A stretch of DNA of 64,000 nucleotides from Amoebidium appalachense (taxonomy: Eukaryota > Ichthyosporea): positions 10,044,001-10,108,000 of the forward strand of contig CAVNZM010000005.1 in NCBI GenBank assembly GCA_963693365.1, in the 5' to 3' direction. The stretch's first letter is position 1; the number at the start of each line of letters is the position of its first letter. Below, piece after piece: positions 19,098 to 35,055 of the stretch. The notes beneath the pieces were generated by a model. That model made no database searches. It was not told the DNA's origin and saw only the letters and a program-made list of their open reading frames with translations. The position numbers were made by a program, and so were the translations under genes.

Positions 19098-19553
19098 AAA
19101 AAGAAAAAAAAACACACACAAAATAAAACAAAAAAACGAGAGAGAGAGAGAGGGAGGGAGGGAGGGAGGGAGGGAGGTGGGGAGGGAGAGAGGGGGGGAG
19201 GGAGGGAGGTGGGGAGGGAGGGAGGGGGCAAGGGAGGGGAGAGGGAGGGAGGGGGGAGGGGAGGGGGGGGGGGAGGGGGGGGGAGGGGGGGGAGGGGGGG
19301 GGAAGGGGGTGGGGGATAGGGAGGGAGAGAGAGGGGGGGGGAGGGAGAGGGAAAGGGAGAGGGGGATGGGGAGAGAAGGGGGGGAGGGGGGGGGGAGGGG
19401 GAAAGGGTGGGGGAGGGAGAGGGAGAGGGAGAGGGAGAGGGAGAGGGGCAGGGGGAGAAAGGGAGGGAGGGAGGGAGAGGGGGGAGGGAGAGGGAGAGAG
19501 AGGGGGGGAGGGAGAGAGAGAGAGAGAGAAGGAGAGAGAGAGAGAGAGAGGAA

Positions 19554-19593
<40 letters not shown>

Positions 19594-19609
19594 CACGAAC
19601 ACCCTCCTC

Positions 19610-19664
<55 letters not shown>

Positions 19665-19671
19665 AAAAAAA

Positions 19672-19715
<44 letters not shown>

Positions 19716-20646
19716 AAAAGAGAGACAGAGAAAGAAAGAAAGAAAGAGAGAACGAACGAAAGAAAGAAAGAAAGAAAGAAAGAAAGAAAAAGGTGGGTAC
19801 CAAGATGATAATAAAAGGGTCAAGTAAAACACACCTTTCCCGGTCTGTAGAACAGCAGTAGTTTGCAGTTTTTGCACACCATCCTCTGTTGCCTCTCAAT
19901 GCCCTTCTCCCTGCCACAAAAAAGGTGGTTTATAAACAAAAAGTACTTAGGCGCATCATTAAAGAAAGAAGAGAAAAACAACCCCCCGGAGGGGAAGGGG
20001 GGGGGGGGGGGGGGGGGGGATTTGGAGGGAGGTGCAGCACGCACGGACGCGCACACACATCACGCACGCACGGACACATGCTAGCACCCCCACACACACA
20101 CACACGCACGCACACACACATTAGGCCGTGCGGTGATGCCACGTATCAAGAACACTCTTGATTCTTTAACTTAAACCAAAGACTTAGTATATAAATACTA
20201 GTTAGTTTATGTACAAGGAACATTAGAAGACTTTCATAAATAAAACGGCAGGTGCTGTGCTGGACTAAAGAAGAATTATGACGGTGTGGAGGCAGAGGAG
20301 AGGGAGAAGACAGTAAACGATCAAGATGGAGCCACTGAAGACTGCAATTGTTATGTTTTTCAAAAAAAATCCCTTTTTTTTTTTTTTTTTTTTTTTGTTA
20401 TTATCATTATTATTATTGGGGGAGAGGGGGGGGGGGGGGGAGGGGGGGTTGAATGCGTCAAAAAGTACGAAGTACACAAGAACAAACGGATAACACGATG
20501 CAGAATGCAAGCCATACATAAAGAGTATGCATAATAAGCAGAGCCCATCCTCAGGGGGGGCCCACGTCATCCACAGTACCCGAGTTTCGACCTATTCACC
20601 TCGTTAACGAAACCCAACTCAGATACTGTTTCACTTGAACATGAGT

Positions 20647-20681
<35 letters not shown>

Positions 20682-21377
20682 TTAAATGCCGAACACGGTA
20701 CGAAGTACACATACACGACGAGAAGCAGGGTGCAGGACACATGCAAAGGCAAACATTCACGTATGCAACATCAGCACTGCGCACAGTATGCGTCAGAAGC
20801 AGAGCCCATCTTCAGGAAGGGGCCAAGTCATCAACTGTGTCTGATTTTCGGGCCCTGAGCCCGCGTATATACGACTCTCCAACTCAGACAGCAGCATCAA
20901 CTGAACTTGGGAAAGCTAACCCGTCTTGATCAAAAACGAGCAGGGTTGGGGGGAGGGAGAGAGGGGGGCGGAAGGGGGGGGGTAGAATGCTTCACACAGA
21001 GGGGGGGGGGGGGGGGGGGGGGGGGGGTTTTGAATGCGGAACACAGTACGAAGTACGCATACACGATGAGAAGCATGGTGCAGGACACATGCAAAGGCAA
21101 ACATTCAAGTATGCAGCATCAGCCATGCGCACAGTATGCGTCATAAGCAGAGCCCATCCTCAGGGAGGGCCCAAGTCATCAATTGCGTCTTGGGGGGGGG
21201 GGGGGGGGGGGGGGGCAAAGGTAAAAGGGCAGTAATAGAGACCTAGGCAATAAGATCGAAGGAAGGGCAGAGAAAGAAACAGCTGAAGTGGTGGCCAGGA
21301 AAAGTTAGCGGGAAAGGGTGCTTAGACACAAAGTGATTGTAAGAAGAGTGAATGTATGTGTGCACGTGTGTGTGTGT

Positions 21378-21427
<50 letters not shown>

Positions 21428-21967
21428 CGGGGGGAGGGGGGGGACGCAAGGTGATAGTGAGTAAAGAAGAGTGAACGTGTGTGAGCGTGCGTGCTTGCCC
21501 CTGGGGGAGGCGACAGGGGGCGGAAACAAGATAGAAAAGGGGGGGTAGAGAAGATGAGTAACAGAGTGACTTATACCTTTTTATCTGAACAAGCTCGCCA
21601 TCCTCACAACTTGTCCGGTTGAAACGTCTCTTCTGCTCCAAAACTGTCGAGCCGTCCGTTTTTCGTTTTGGTAGAGACTCAAGTTTGCAATCTGCAATGG
21701 AGATGTGTGTTAAATAACAACAGCGAGTAAAGACGCGGAAACCCCCCCTGGGGGGCTGGGGGGGAGGGGGGTTTGAATGCGTCAAAAAGTACGAAGTACA
21801 CAAGAACAAACGGATAACACGATGCAGAATGCAAGCCATACATAAAGAGTATGCATAATAAGCAGAGCCCATCCTCAGGGGGGGTGGGGGGAGGGGGGGG
21901 GGGTACAGGACCCCGCCGGGGGGGGGGGGGGGGAGGGGGAAGTACAGTATGTCATTCTGGGGGGGGT

Positions 21968-22002
<35 letters not shown>

Positions 22003-22237
22003 AGAAGCTCGAATGTACTATAAACAAGGACAATGTAGATGGCACAGCATGTACATAGGCCGGATTAAAAGGGCATGAAACCCCACAGAAGACAAAATTT
22101 TCGACTGTGGAGTTGGGGAAGGGCGGGTTGTGTGGTGAAGGGGAGGGTGGGGGGGGGAGAACTGTCACAAAGTGCGCGTGTGTGTGTGTATGTATGTACG
22201 GAGGAAAGGGGAAGGGGAGGACGGGGAAGAGGGAAGG

Positions 22238-22276
<39 letters not shown>

Positions 22277-22862
22277 GAGAGCAGGGGGAACACGACGGGA
22301 AAGTAACAGAATGTACAGAAAAAGCAAAGACAAAGGAGGAAGAGAGGTCTTTGGAAAAAAGTGTTTGGTGTCAATCTATCCTGGATATATCTATACACCG
22401 AAGACAAGTAAAAAAAACCTCCACAGAAAAGACCGCAAATAGACCATGGGACTACAGTGGGACAGTGGTGCACTGAAAGAAAATGTGCAGCGCTTTTGAA
22501 TGGAAATATCTCAGCCACATGCCGCACGAGCCTAAAAGAGAAACGTGTAATTGGGGTAGGGGTGGGGGGGGGGGAAGGGAGTAAGAGAAGACGGGAGGAA
22601 AAGAAGGAAGCAAGACAGGAGATTTTGAGGGAAGGGGAAGAGCCCGGTGTGTGTGTGTGTAAGGGGGGGGGGGGGGAGGAGGGGAAGAGGGGGGAGGGGG
22701 GGAGGGGGGGGGGGGAGGAGGGGACAAAGGCCCACCCAAAATGAGAGCCAAGTGGCCGCAGATGCAGTAGTAGACAAACAGAGGTGTCTCCTCCTTGGCT
22801 ACCTCTCCATCCCTCCCAGGCCCATCCGTCACCACCACACTCCTTGAAATGACCTTCGGCAT
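14157..22862 (-). CDS. STEEP1: STEEP1 homologue (CXorf56 family)
   Basis: In animals STEEP1 promotes exit of STING from the ER; its older general role is less clear. Exons: 22862-22736, 21691-21577, 19910-19835, 18346-18239, 16072-15972, 14295-14157. All phases agree and give 221 residues, essentially the size of the human protein (222). It begins [10 protein letters not shown], almost as in the family, followed by YYCICG (Cys 33 and 35) and, from exon 3, the second pair CKNC (about 93 and 96) with LLLFYRP; these pairs probably form a metal site. Exon 5 has the conserved [17 protein letters not shown] acidic segment. Exon 6 has [13 protein letters not shown] and a basic KRR/KRQR tail that may be nuclear-targeting. 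Its start faces the next gene head-to-head about 880 bases away. The introns carry most copies of the dispersed repeat family. Confidence 0.95.
14384..14612. repeat. (GT)n tracts in STEEP1 intron 5
   Basis: Interrupted GT repeats close to the 3' splice site of exon 6. On the sense strand CA/CACGTA sequence leads into the acceptor at 14296. Confidence 0.9.
15388..15474. repeat. (CACG)n tetranucleotide repeat
   Basis: About twenty uninterrupted units of a CACG/GCAC tetranucleotide in STEEP1 intron 5. Confidence 0.95.
15625..15970. repeat. (CA)n followed by long (CACC)n repeat
   Basis: CA repeats at 15628-15795, then a nearly pure CACC/CCCA tetranucleotide at about 15810-15917 with a shorter block at about 15928-15950, then CA again. 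The last CA block becomes GTGTGTG on the sense strand and forms the 5' splice site of STEEP1 exon 5. Confidence 0.95.
16425..16516 (+). repeat. Dispersed repeat family, diverged short copy
   Basis: Shares the layout of the family monomer (GAAGTTCACA, ACGACGAACA, CATAAGCAGAAG) and ends at poly(G), next to the full copy. Diverged, so less certain. Confidence 0.5.
16538..17345 (+). mobile_element. Dispersed repeat family, long copy A (about 800 bp)
   Basis: It begins at poly(G)-TTTGAATGCG, passes through GTACGAAGTACACAAG, AGCAGAGCCCATCCTCAGG and GACGAGCAGGGTTGCTTATG, and ends at a CA repeat. It is nearly identical over almost its whole length to 50930-51719 in another gene's intron; copy A has an extra segment of about 16 bases near 16893-16912. 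No reverse transcriptase, transposase or terminal inverted repeat is visible. A 97-codon basic open frame (16985-17278) is broken by an indel in the other copy and is probably not coding. A non-autonomous element such as a SINE is possible; the class is unresolved. Confidence 0.7.
17442..18060. repeat. A/GA/G-rich purine tracts in STEEP1 intron 4
   Basis: A run, then (GA)n, then poly(G) at about 17430-17515, followed by poly(G) at about 17668-17704 and several G/GA blocks at about 17887-18058. Confidence 0.9.
18600..18696. repeat. (C)n(A)m composite tract plus (CCCA)n
   Basis: About 30 C followed directly by about 23 A, then CCCA/CACC units. It lies in STEEP1 intron 3. Confidence 0.95.
19051..19795. 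repeat. Long purine block: (C)n(A)m, (GA)n, (GGGA)n, (GAAA)n
   Basis: C then A at 19051-19101, degenerate GA/GGGA/GGGGA repeats at 19138-19590, a second C-then-A at about 19611-19672, then a GAAA tetranucleotide at 19673-19793. It ends about 40 bases from STEEP1 exon 3. Confidence 0.95.
20448..20643 (+). repeat. Dispersed repeat family copy (type A, truncated)
   Basis: Poly(G)-TTGAATGCGTCAAAAAG start, then the GTACGAAGTACACAAG and CATCCTCAGGGGGGGCCCA blocks, stopping at CACTTGAACATG where a new poly(G) begins. Nearly identical to the first 200 bases of copy A. Confidence 0.85.
20680..20948 (+). repeat. Dispersed repeat family copy (type B)
   Basis: Follows poly(G). It shares the GTACGAAGTACACAT, CAGAGCCCATCTTCAGG and CCCGTCTTGATCA segments with type A, but its middle differs (ATGCAAAGGCAAACATTC, CGTATATACGACTC). 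It ends at a G-rich tract. Confidence 0.85.
21028..21190 (+). repeat. Dispersed repeat family copy (type B, truncated)
   Basis: Poly(G)-TTTTGAATGCGG start, GTACGAAGTACGCATACACG, then CATCCTCAGGGAGGGCCCA, cut off at a second poly(G) near 21191. Very like 20680-20948. Confidence 0.85.
21358..21440. repeat. (GT)n tract in STEEP1 intron 2
   Basis: Interrupted then pure GT repeat, followed by a short G-rich block. Confidence 0.9.
21768..21880 (+). repeat. Dispersed repeat family copy (type A, short)
   Basis: G-rich sequence then TTTGAATGCGTCAAAAAG through AGCAGAGCCCATCCTCAGG, ending in poly(G). It lies just upstream of STEEP1 exon 2, in intron 1. Confidence 0.85.
21881..22720. repeat. Poly(G)-rich remainder of STEEP1 intron 1
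   Basis: Poly(G) blocks at about 21889-21905, 21917-21935, 21960-22001, 22234-22274, 22562-22575 and 22663-22716, with complex sequence between them (22005-22230, 22275-22555) in which I see no exon. Confidence 0.8.
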
Positions 22863-23213
22863 CTTTTCTGTTTCCTAAAAATCTGGTGTCGTACTGATGT
22901 TGTGATGTTTACTTGTGATCACAGCTAAACCGAAAGTACCCAAAGAACGGCCAAAAACCAAAAAGTTCTATTTACTTCGCGCATTCGTAGAGTTCTATCG
23001 TTTATGCCTTATGTTTCGGCCTTGAAGCAAAGTTGGAACCTAACCAAGTAGTGAACTACATAGCTTGGTCTCCAAAGGAAAGCCGCTTTGGTGGCGTGGG
23101 GGACGTCCTGAAACCCGTGTCACAGACGTGGTTCGAGCCTGCCGGGCGTTGCACAAAGTATAGAATGAATATAAAAAAGAGTATTCCCGTTTGGTGCCCT
23201 AATTAATGCTCGT

Positions 23214-23244
<31 letters not shown>

Positions 23245-23742
23245 CTCTTGTATATACGTATTGACTACTTGACTTACTTGACTACTTGACTCTTCCTGAG
23301 CCTGCCTGAGCTTCAACAGTGTGCCGAAACGTCATGACGTCACGGATTTTACGCAAATTCGGTGATGGCGGGAAACTTTTTACGTCAGTCTGTCGTGTTG
23401 GTCACAAGTCGGAGACAATTATGTAGGCGCACCATGATATGGGTACATTTTACTTGAGCATGCTGCCATGATACAACAAAATTCTTGATGCTGACGAAAC
23501 ACGCTGTACCACCAGCTATTTGTGACGCTCGTAATTTATAAAAGAGCTTGAGCATTGCCCATTCGATTCCATCTAATAGTGGAGCTCTAATGTTATTTGC
23601 TCAGATGAACAACTGCTTCAGGCAGCCATATATTCGTCGCCAAGCAAACCACCAGCAAGAATCCCTTTGTGGCATAGCCTTCTTGAAACACACTCTTTTC
23701 CCCACCGCAATTACCTTTTTTTTTTACACCGAAAACAGAAAC
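22863..23742. promoter_or_regulatory. Divergent promoter region (STEEP1 / 180-aa gene)
   Basis: An intergenic stretch of about 880 bases between two head-to-head starts, largely free of poly(G) and so unlike its surroundings. It contains a short CA/TA tract at about 23214-23243, a small CTTGACTA-type tandem at about 23263-23292, and a perfect TGACGTCA palindrome at 23335-23342. Confidence 0.5.
23335..23342. promoter_or_regulatory. CRE-type palindrome TGACGTCA
   Basis: A perfect 8-base cAMP-response-element (CREB/ATF bZIP) consensus inside the divergent promoter interval, about 470 bases from the STEEP1 start and 400 from the 180-aa gene's start. Motif match only. Confidence 0.4.
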
Positions 23743-28494
<4,752 letters not shown>

Positions 28495-28567
28495 TGGTAT
28501 ACCTAAAACCCGAGCTCGTATTCAATCACACCAAACACAGATACACCTGCACACGCGCGCGCACGCA

Positions 28568-28653
<86 letters not shown>

Positions 28654-28947
28654 CACTTGATGTACACCCAAACGTGAGCACAAACACGGACGTGCACATA
28701 GCCTACATGCACACACACAGCACAAACACACACACACCCACGGCTGCACACACATCATGTCACACCAGTGAATGTCCATGTAGCACTGTCTCTGTCTCTA
28801 GATCTCTCACAAGCATGCTGATATTCACATGCTCGTACTTGCTCAGCATTCTCGAAGTATGTTGTTTCAACGGGTTTCAGGTCACCATGAAATGAAATAA
28901 AATGGCATGGCATCGGTGCTTGATATACTACCCCTCCCCCCTCCCCA

Positions 28948-28987
<40 letters not shown>

Positions 28988-30579
28988 CCCCACCCACCCA
29001 CCCAAACCAACCAACCAACCAACCACCTCCTCCACCACCACCATGGTCACACATACCACCGTCCACCGTCCACCACGCCCAACATACTCTATATGAATTC
29101 ACATGCCCCACCATATGGCCACCCACAACCCACCCCACCCATTCACTCGCTCAACACACGCACAAAAAAAATAAAGGTACCCGCTCTTCCCTTTTGGGTG
29201 GTGATTCGCAGCTCGGGTCTCGGATCACGATCGTGAGGTTGGAAGACCGCATAGAATGCGAACATGTTTAAAAGTACTTTCTAGCAAACAAGTTGGACAG
29301 CGCATATGTATGCACAACAACAACAAACCCATACGCCCCTCGATCTCCCCTCTCTCTCCCCCCCCCGTCCCACCCAAACCTCCCCATCTCCCACCAATTC
29401 ACCCATTCACCCACATGATCGAAACCGTCATCATAACCTTGAAGCCCATACCTCCAGCCTCCTTTTAAGTTATCTCAAAACAGGCTCAACCTCGAGCGAA
29501 AAATTGTGGTGTTGCGGATTCCTTTCTATGATCAACTCCTACACTCCTCCATGTCTGTCACAATCTCTTCTAGCCTGTCCCCCAAACTTCCCCTCTTCCC
29601 CCTTTTCTTCTACTTCCCGGCTAAATAATGTCCCATGTGCCCACTCATTCACACCCAGGGCTTGCAAGCGCTTGCTTGAGCCTGCCCCGATTTGAACATG
29701 TAGGGTGTCACTGCTGGCTCAACACCTTGGCCGTCAATACCCCTTTTCACACCAAAAATCTCAATAAGGAGTTCTGGTCTCCTGCTTGCACATTTTGGTG
29801 ACGGGTTTAAACAATGCACTTACGTTATGGAACCAACCTGTACAGATCTGGACAACACTACATCCAGCACAGCCTGGTGCATGCTGTTACATGCTGTGTG
29901 GGCTGGCTATCTCACATCGTTATCTATCATTTTTAAGCAGTTAGTTTATTTTTTAAATACAGCAACTGTGTCTGTATTATTTGTTTTTCTTAACGTGACT
30001 CGAGCATACAGCTTGTAGGCCTACTGGGTGCTGCAAAGACTAAGAAAGAAAATTGGAGACCTGGTGAGAGACTGCAGCTGATGGCTGAGAGCTGATGAGT
30101 GTGCCACTGCCTCTTATCAATTCGCGGATCACGAACCATGACCAAAAGAAGTACTGGCACAAAGCTTGTAATTAAGTTTCTCTTACTATTGGTTAAATTA
30201 ATAAACAAAAATAAACAGATGGTTTAAGGAGAATTATAAAAAATTGTGTGATGTATAAAATAGTATTATCACAGCTTTTAAAGTTTAGCCTTGAGCTCCC
30301 CTCTAAAGAAAGCTGATGATACAATTTTTTAAGATTAATTTACAGAAAACTTAAAGGCTAGTTATAAAATACAGAAGCAGTTATTAAAGTTTATGTCTAA
30401 AACAGAATGTAACATTATGTTGCCGTTTGTTGATGCGGTTCTAACCAATCACTAACTGGTGCGATGTTCGCTCGGTTGGCTCCAAACCCTTTTCCAACCT
30501 TCGTTTTATCTTTTCACCGGCTCGCTTTGAAAGGGCCCACCTTTCCGTTCCCTTTCCTATTCCCTTTGGCGTTGCTTCG
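28495..30579. other. Intergenic region, no recognised gene
   Basis: CA then (GA)n at about 28568-28650, a possible AATAAA signal at 28896-28901 (400 bases after the 180-aa stop), and poly(C) at about 28950-28985. From 29200 to 30440 it is mostly complex and fairly AT-rich. No coding region is supported. Confidence 0.6.
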
Positions 30580-30586
30580 TATAAAA
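30580..30586 (+). promoter_or_regulatory. TATA box of the TNFAIP8-like gene
   Basis: TATAAAA in complex sequence, placing the transcription start near 30610. The non-coding first exon would then end at the CAG|GTATGA donor at 30650/30651. Motif and spacing only. Confidence 0.45.
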
Positions 30587-31481
30587 TTCGTCGCTTTTGG
30601 CTCAGTTTCTGTTTCCCTTTCTTCTTTTCCACCGAGCATTTACCAAACAGGTATGAATCGTTGTTTAACAGATCTCCAAACGGAGCAAGGAACAGGACGG
30701 CGACAGCAAGGATCTGTGTAGATGTTAGGAACTTCCTTGACCTATTCGTAGAGGATTCTTTTAGCTCTTACATGAACAGGTTTTTTTGTATCATTTAGCA
30801 TACTTCTCTTTGTGGCTTCTGTTCCCGATTACAACCCAACCACATAAGGAGTCGGACACACTGGTTAAAAGAACTGTAACCTTCGAAAAATTGTGGTTCT
30901 CTGCTCACTGCTAGGAAAGTGTGAGCTGGTGCAGGTGCATTCTGAATCTACAAGCAAATTTTCTCCGTAGAACCACTTGTACTTAATTCTTAGCTTTTGA
31001 GCTTCGTGTGTAATCTTATAACCATATCATACACATGCTGATCGGCCTACAAGCCGGGATCCTTCAAGAAGCACACAGTGTACACATAACATCGCGGCTG
31101 CTGTGAACACTCGTCGTTTTCATAGCCATTCAGAGATTCAGACATACACGGGACAAGTTTTCTCCGGGATCTAATGTGTAAATCAGCTCTTGCATTTATA
31201 ACTGCAAGGTGTCTCCTGCCGTCACTCATGCACTTGTCTTTTCTGGTTAATCTTCCTCTGGCCAGCAGTGTGCTGCTACACCACAGCCTGAGTCATGCTT
31301 CACACTTATCACTTCTCAATCACCAGAATCCTGTAGAGCGATTCACGGTGCACATCTTGCTATACTCTGAAAAATGTGCATAAGGGTCCACACCTTCCAT
31401 ATCTTCCCATGTTCGCAATTTGCTGAACTACTTTTGCTTCCCGCAGATCTTGCTCGGTTGAGCGGTCACGTTAACTCCAAA

Positions 31482-33063
31482 AGTAAGTGCCCCCCGGTTA
31501 CTTCAGGGGGGGGAAGGTGAAACGGAGGTATTGGGGTGGGTGTTGTTGCCTGCATCATCTGAGCTGCTTATGTGAAGTACTGCTGGATTGGGCCTCTAAA
31601 ACTTTGATCGTTGCTTGATGATAAGCTAGTTACTGTGACACATGAAACTCAAGGGGGGAAATGAACGCACGAGAGCAGCTTCGGCATTACTTTAAACGTT
31701 TTAGTCTAGTAGTAGGAAATAGGCTATCTACAGTAGCAATCTGTTATATCGTAAGTAAGGCTGACAATTTTTTTTTCCTTTCTTTTCTTTTTTTTTTTTG
31801 CAGTGGGTAAGCAAGGTATCGGTCTGCGCATGCAGAAAAACGTAAGCCCCCCCCCCCCCCCCCCCTCCCCCCCCCCCTCCCCCCCCCCCCCCCCCCCCCC
31901 CATTAGGTTTTGAAAGGGTATCATGGTATAATTTTTAATGCATGCGCCATGATACGCGCATTCGCGCACAAGACACACCCGATTCTCACCATGCAGCCTT
32001 CCGCCCTTTGGGACCCGGTCATCCCCCGTTCATTTTAATATTGCACCGACTTATGCTCCATACTGTGTGTGTGTGTGGTGTTTGTTGTGCATCGGCACGA
32101 TATCCGTTGTGGAATCGTATATCTCACTGTTAACAGCACTCTAAGCTCCACCCCACCTCTCCCCCCTCCCTCCCTTCCCCTTACTCCCCCCCTTCCCCCC
32201 TCCCCCTCCTCCGCTCCTCGCCCCTTCATTCTAGCGCATTCTTCCCACCCTCCCCCTTCCTCTCAAATGTGTATTGCGGTTTGGCTGCTGCTTTATATTC
32301 CGTAATGCACACATGCATGTCCCTCTCCTTCCACCCTATTCAAACACTTACTCAACCCATTTACCATCGTATTTAGGTACTGCTCTGAAGTCTGCCAGCG
32401 TAAACTGCCTTAGAGCGTTAACACATGTGCTCGAGCATCCCCTTTCCCATGTTTCCCTTTTAATATTGCATCTGACCAATCATCTCATTGATTGGCTTCT
32501 GGCTACGCGCTCTAGCCTTGTGTTATACTACATACTCTTCACTCTTCGTGTTCAGTTGCATGTGCAATATTTAAATACTGAAACTGCAGCGCCTAGCTAC
32601 TCCCTAAACGAAACACGTCTCTACATAGGTTTTTGTCACTTTAATCAAAGGCGCGATCTAGGAGCAACAACTTACAGTGTGCTACATGCTGGCTAGATCA
32701 TGCATACCACGTAAACGAACGACAGACGTATAGTATAGTTTTCTGGCACACATAAATCGAGGGCGCAAAATCTGGAATTTAAAACTAAATAACCGTTTTG
32801 TGCATGGTGGGCAGATCATGGGCAAGATGGGGGCCAAGACGGTCAAGGCCATCATTGACGAGGAGACATCGGCCATGCTGGACGATGTGCACGACCTGTG
32901 GCAGCTGCAGACCGACGAGAAGACTGCTGACAAACTGCTCAAGGTCTGTGCATGGCTCCCAGTTGGGGAAGGGGGGGGGGGGGGGGGAGGGGAGGGAGGG
33001 GGAGGATCTGTTTATCTGAGTTTTGTTCTTCCTGCGCTTCTTTTTTTCTCTTCTTTTGTTTTC

Positions 33064-33095
<32 letters not shown>

Positions 33096-33507
33096 GGGGG
33101 GGTGGGGGGGGGGGAGGAAGGGGGGGGGGGGGGGGGGGGAGAGGGGGGACGGTTACTTGAGCATACTAGACTACTTTCTCCGCTTCTAGTTAGGGGAAAG
33201 GGAGGGTGAGGGTTGGAGGTGGTCCTTTTCTGGTTTTTTCTCGTTTTGCCTGTCTCTTCTCTATGATTCTTCTGTTTACACGATGTTTTTTTGCTTTATT
33301 ACTCTGCCTCTTGTTTGGGAGAAGGCGGGGTGGGGGTGGGGGGAGCGGATTTTTTATGTGCCTTTGCTTTTTGTGCTTACCTCTTCTCTTCTCCCTTTTC
33401 CACGCGTTTTTGTTGTTGCTTTTGCTTTTGCATTTTTTGGTTTCGATTTGCTCCTGTTGTCTGGAGGAGAAAAGAGATGGGATGTTCAACTTGCAATCCC
33501 CCCCCCC

Positions 33508-33538
<31 letters not shown>

Positions 33539-33610
33539 ACACACTCCCTCTCTCCCTCTCTCTCTTGCGCCCGCTCTCTCGCTTTCTCGCTTTCTCGCTC
33601 TCGCTCTTGC

Positions 33611-33647
<37 letters not shown>

Positions 33648-33741
33648 GCACATTTTTCTTTTTCCTTCCTCCCCCCTCCCCCCCACCCGGCTCTTCCCCT
33701 TCTTTTACGTTTTTTTTTTTTCGCCTAGCTTACCCGAGAGG

Positions 33742-33782
<41 letters not shown>

Positions 33783-33924
33783 TTGGGGTGGGGGCTGGGG
33801 AGGGGATACAGTTGAAAGCACTCGCGTGGCGCAGACATCTATGGAGTTGCTGAGTGCTGAAAGACCTGAACATGCACACGCTAGCGCTCAGACTACGCAG
33901 CCCACTTGCAGTTGGAAAAGGGGG

Positions 33925-33955
<31 letters not shown>

Positions 33956-34899
33956 GCTCTTCCAGATTCCCCGCCCTTACCCTTTTCTCGAACCGGAGGG
34001 AGGGGAGGGGGGGGGGGGATTACCAGTATGAACCTGCTGGTTTAGTTCAGCATTTCCATCCTTCACTATTCACATTTTCCCTCTTCCCTTATTTGCACCA
34101 GTTTTTTTTTTTTTCTTTTTTTTTTTTGTTTTTTTTTGGAGGGGGGGGGGGAGAAAGAGAAAGAGTGAGTGAGATTGGTAACCTTTAGGCGCATGCTGGG
34201 TTTATCATGCATGTTCCAATGGAAACCAAGAAGAGAACCCACCAGAGCTTTCCTTACCCTTTCACACCCTCAGAACCTGATTAAGATCGTGGTCAAGCTA
34301 GTGCTTCTTCTCAAGAACAAGCAGTTCAACACGGACGAGATTGCCATGGTGGCCAAGGCGCAGAACGAATTCAAGAAGATCTCCATGACCATCATCAGCT
34401 TCTACGAGGTTATTGGGTCGTTCGACACGGAGTTCCTCAACAACGAGTTCAAGGACTTGCACACTTGCCTTGAGGTACATAAGCGTTTTTTGAGGCTCAA
34501 GTTTGCCTGACGTGAACCCACCGCCCCACCCTCTCTCTCCCTGCTCCCCCTCCTCCTTTCCTTCTCCCCTCTCCCCCTTACCCCCCCCCCCCCCCCCCCC
34601 CCCCTTCCCCCCCCCCCCCCCCCCCCCCATCCTTCAGTCCACGTACCCATTATCAATAAGTGCTCACACTCTGTAACACATTCTAACTTAGAGCCCCCCC
34701 CCCCCCCCTCCCCCCCCCCCTTGAGAATGGACTCTGTTTATGATGCATGCTCTTCATGTGCGCTAAGCTTTGCAGCCTGCATGGTATCGTCCGTCATGAA
34801 TGTGAACTTCGTACTCTGTAACCCCCCCCCCCCCCCCCCCCCTCTGGGGTAGGGATGATTCCATGTTGTTTTTCCTGCATGTTCAAGTACCCTTGAAAG

Positions 34900-34939
<40 letters not shown>

Positions 34940-35023
34940 CCCTGCCCCCTCCCCCAACACCCACACACACCCCACCACCACCACCCACCACACACACACA
35001 TAAACACGCATAAAGACCGGTGC

Positions 35024-35055
<32 letters not shown>

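Noticed and set aside
30464-30650. ATG at 30464 as the TNFAIP8-like start
   Set aside because: The frame is open through the leader exons, but the ATG lies about 115 bases upstream of a good TATA box and would add about 75 residues with no family match.
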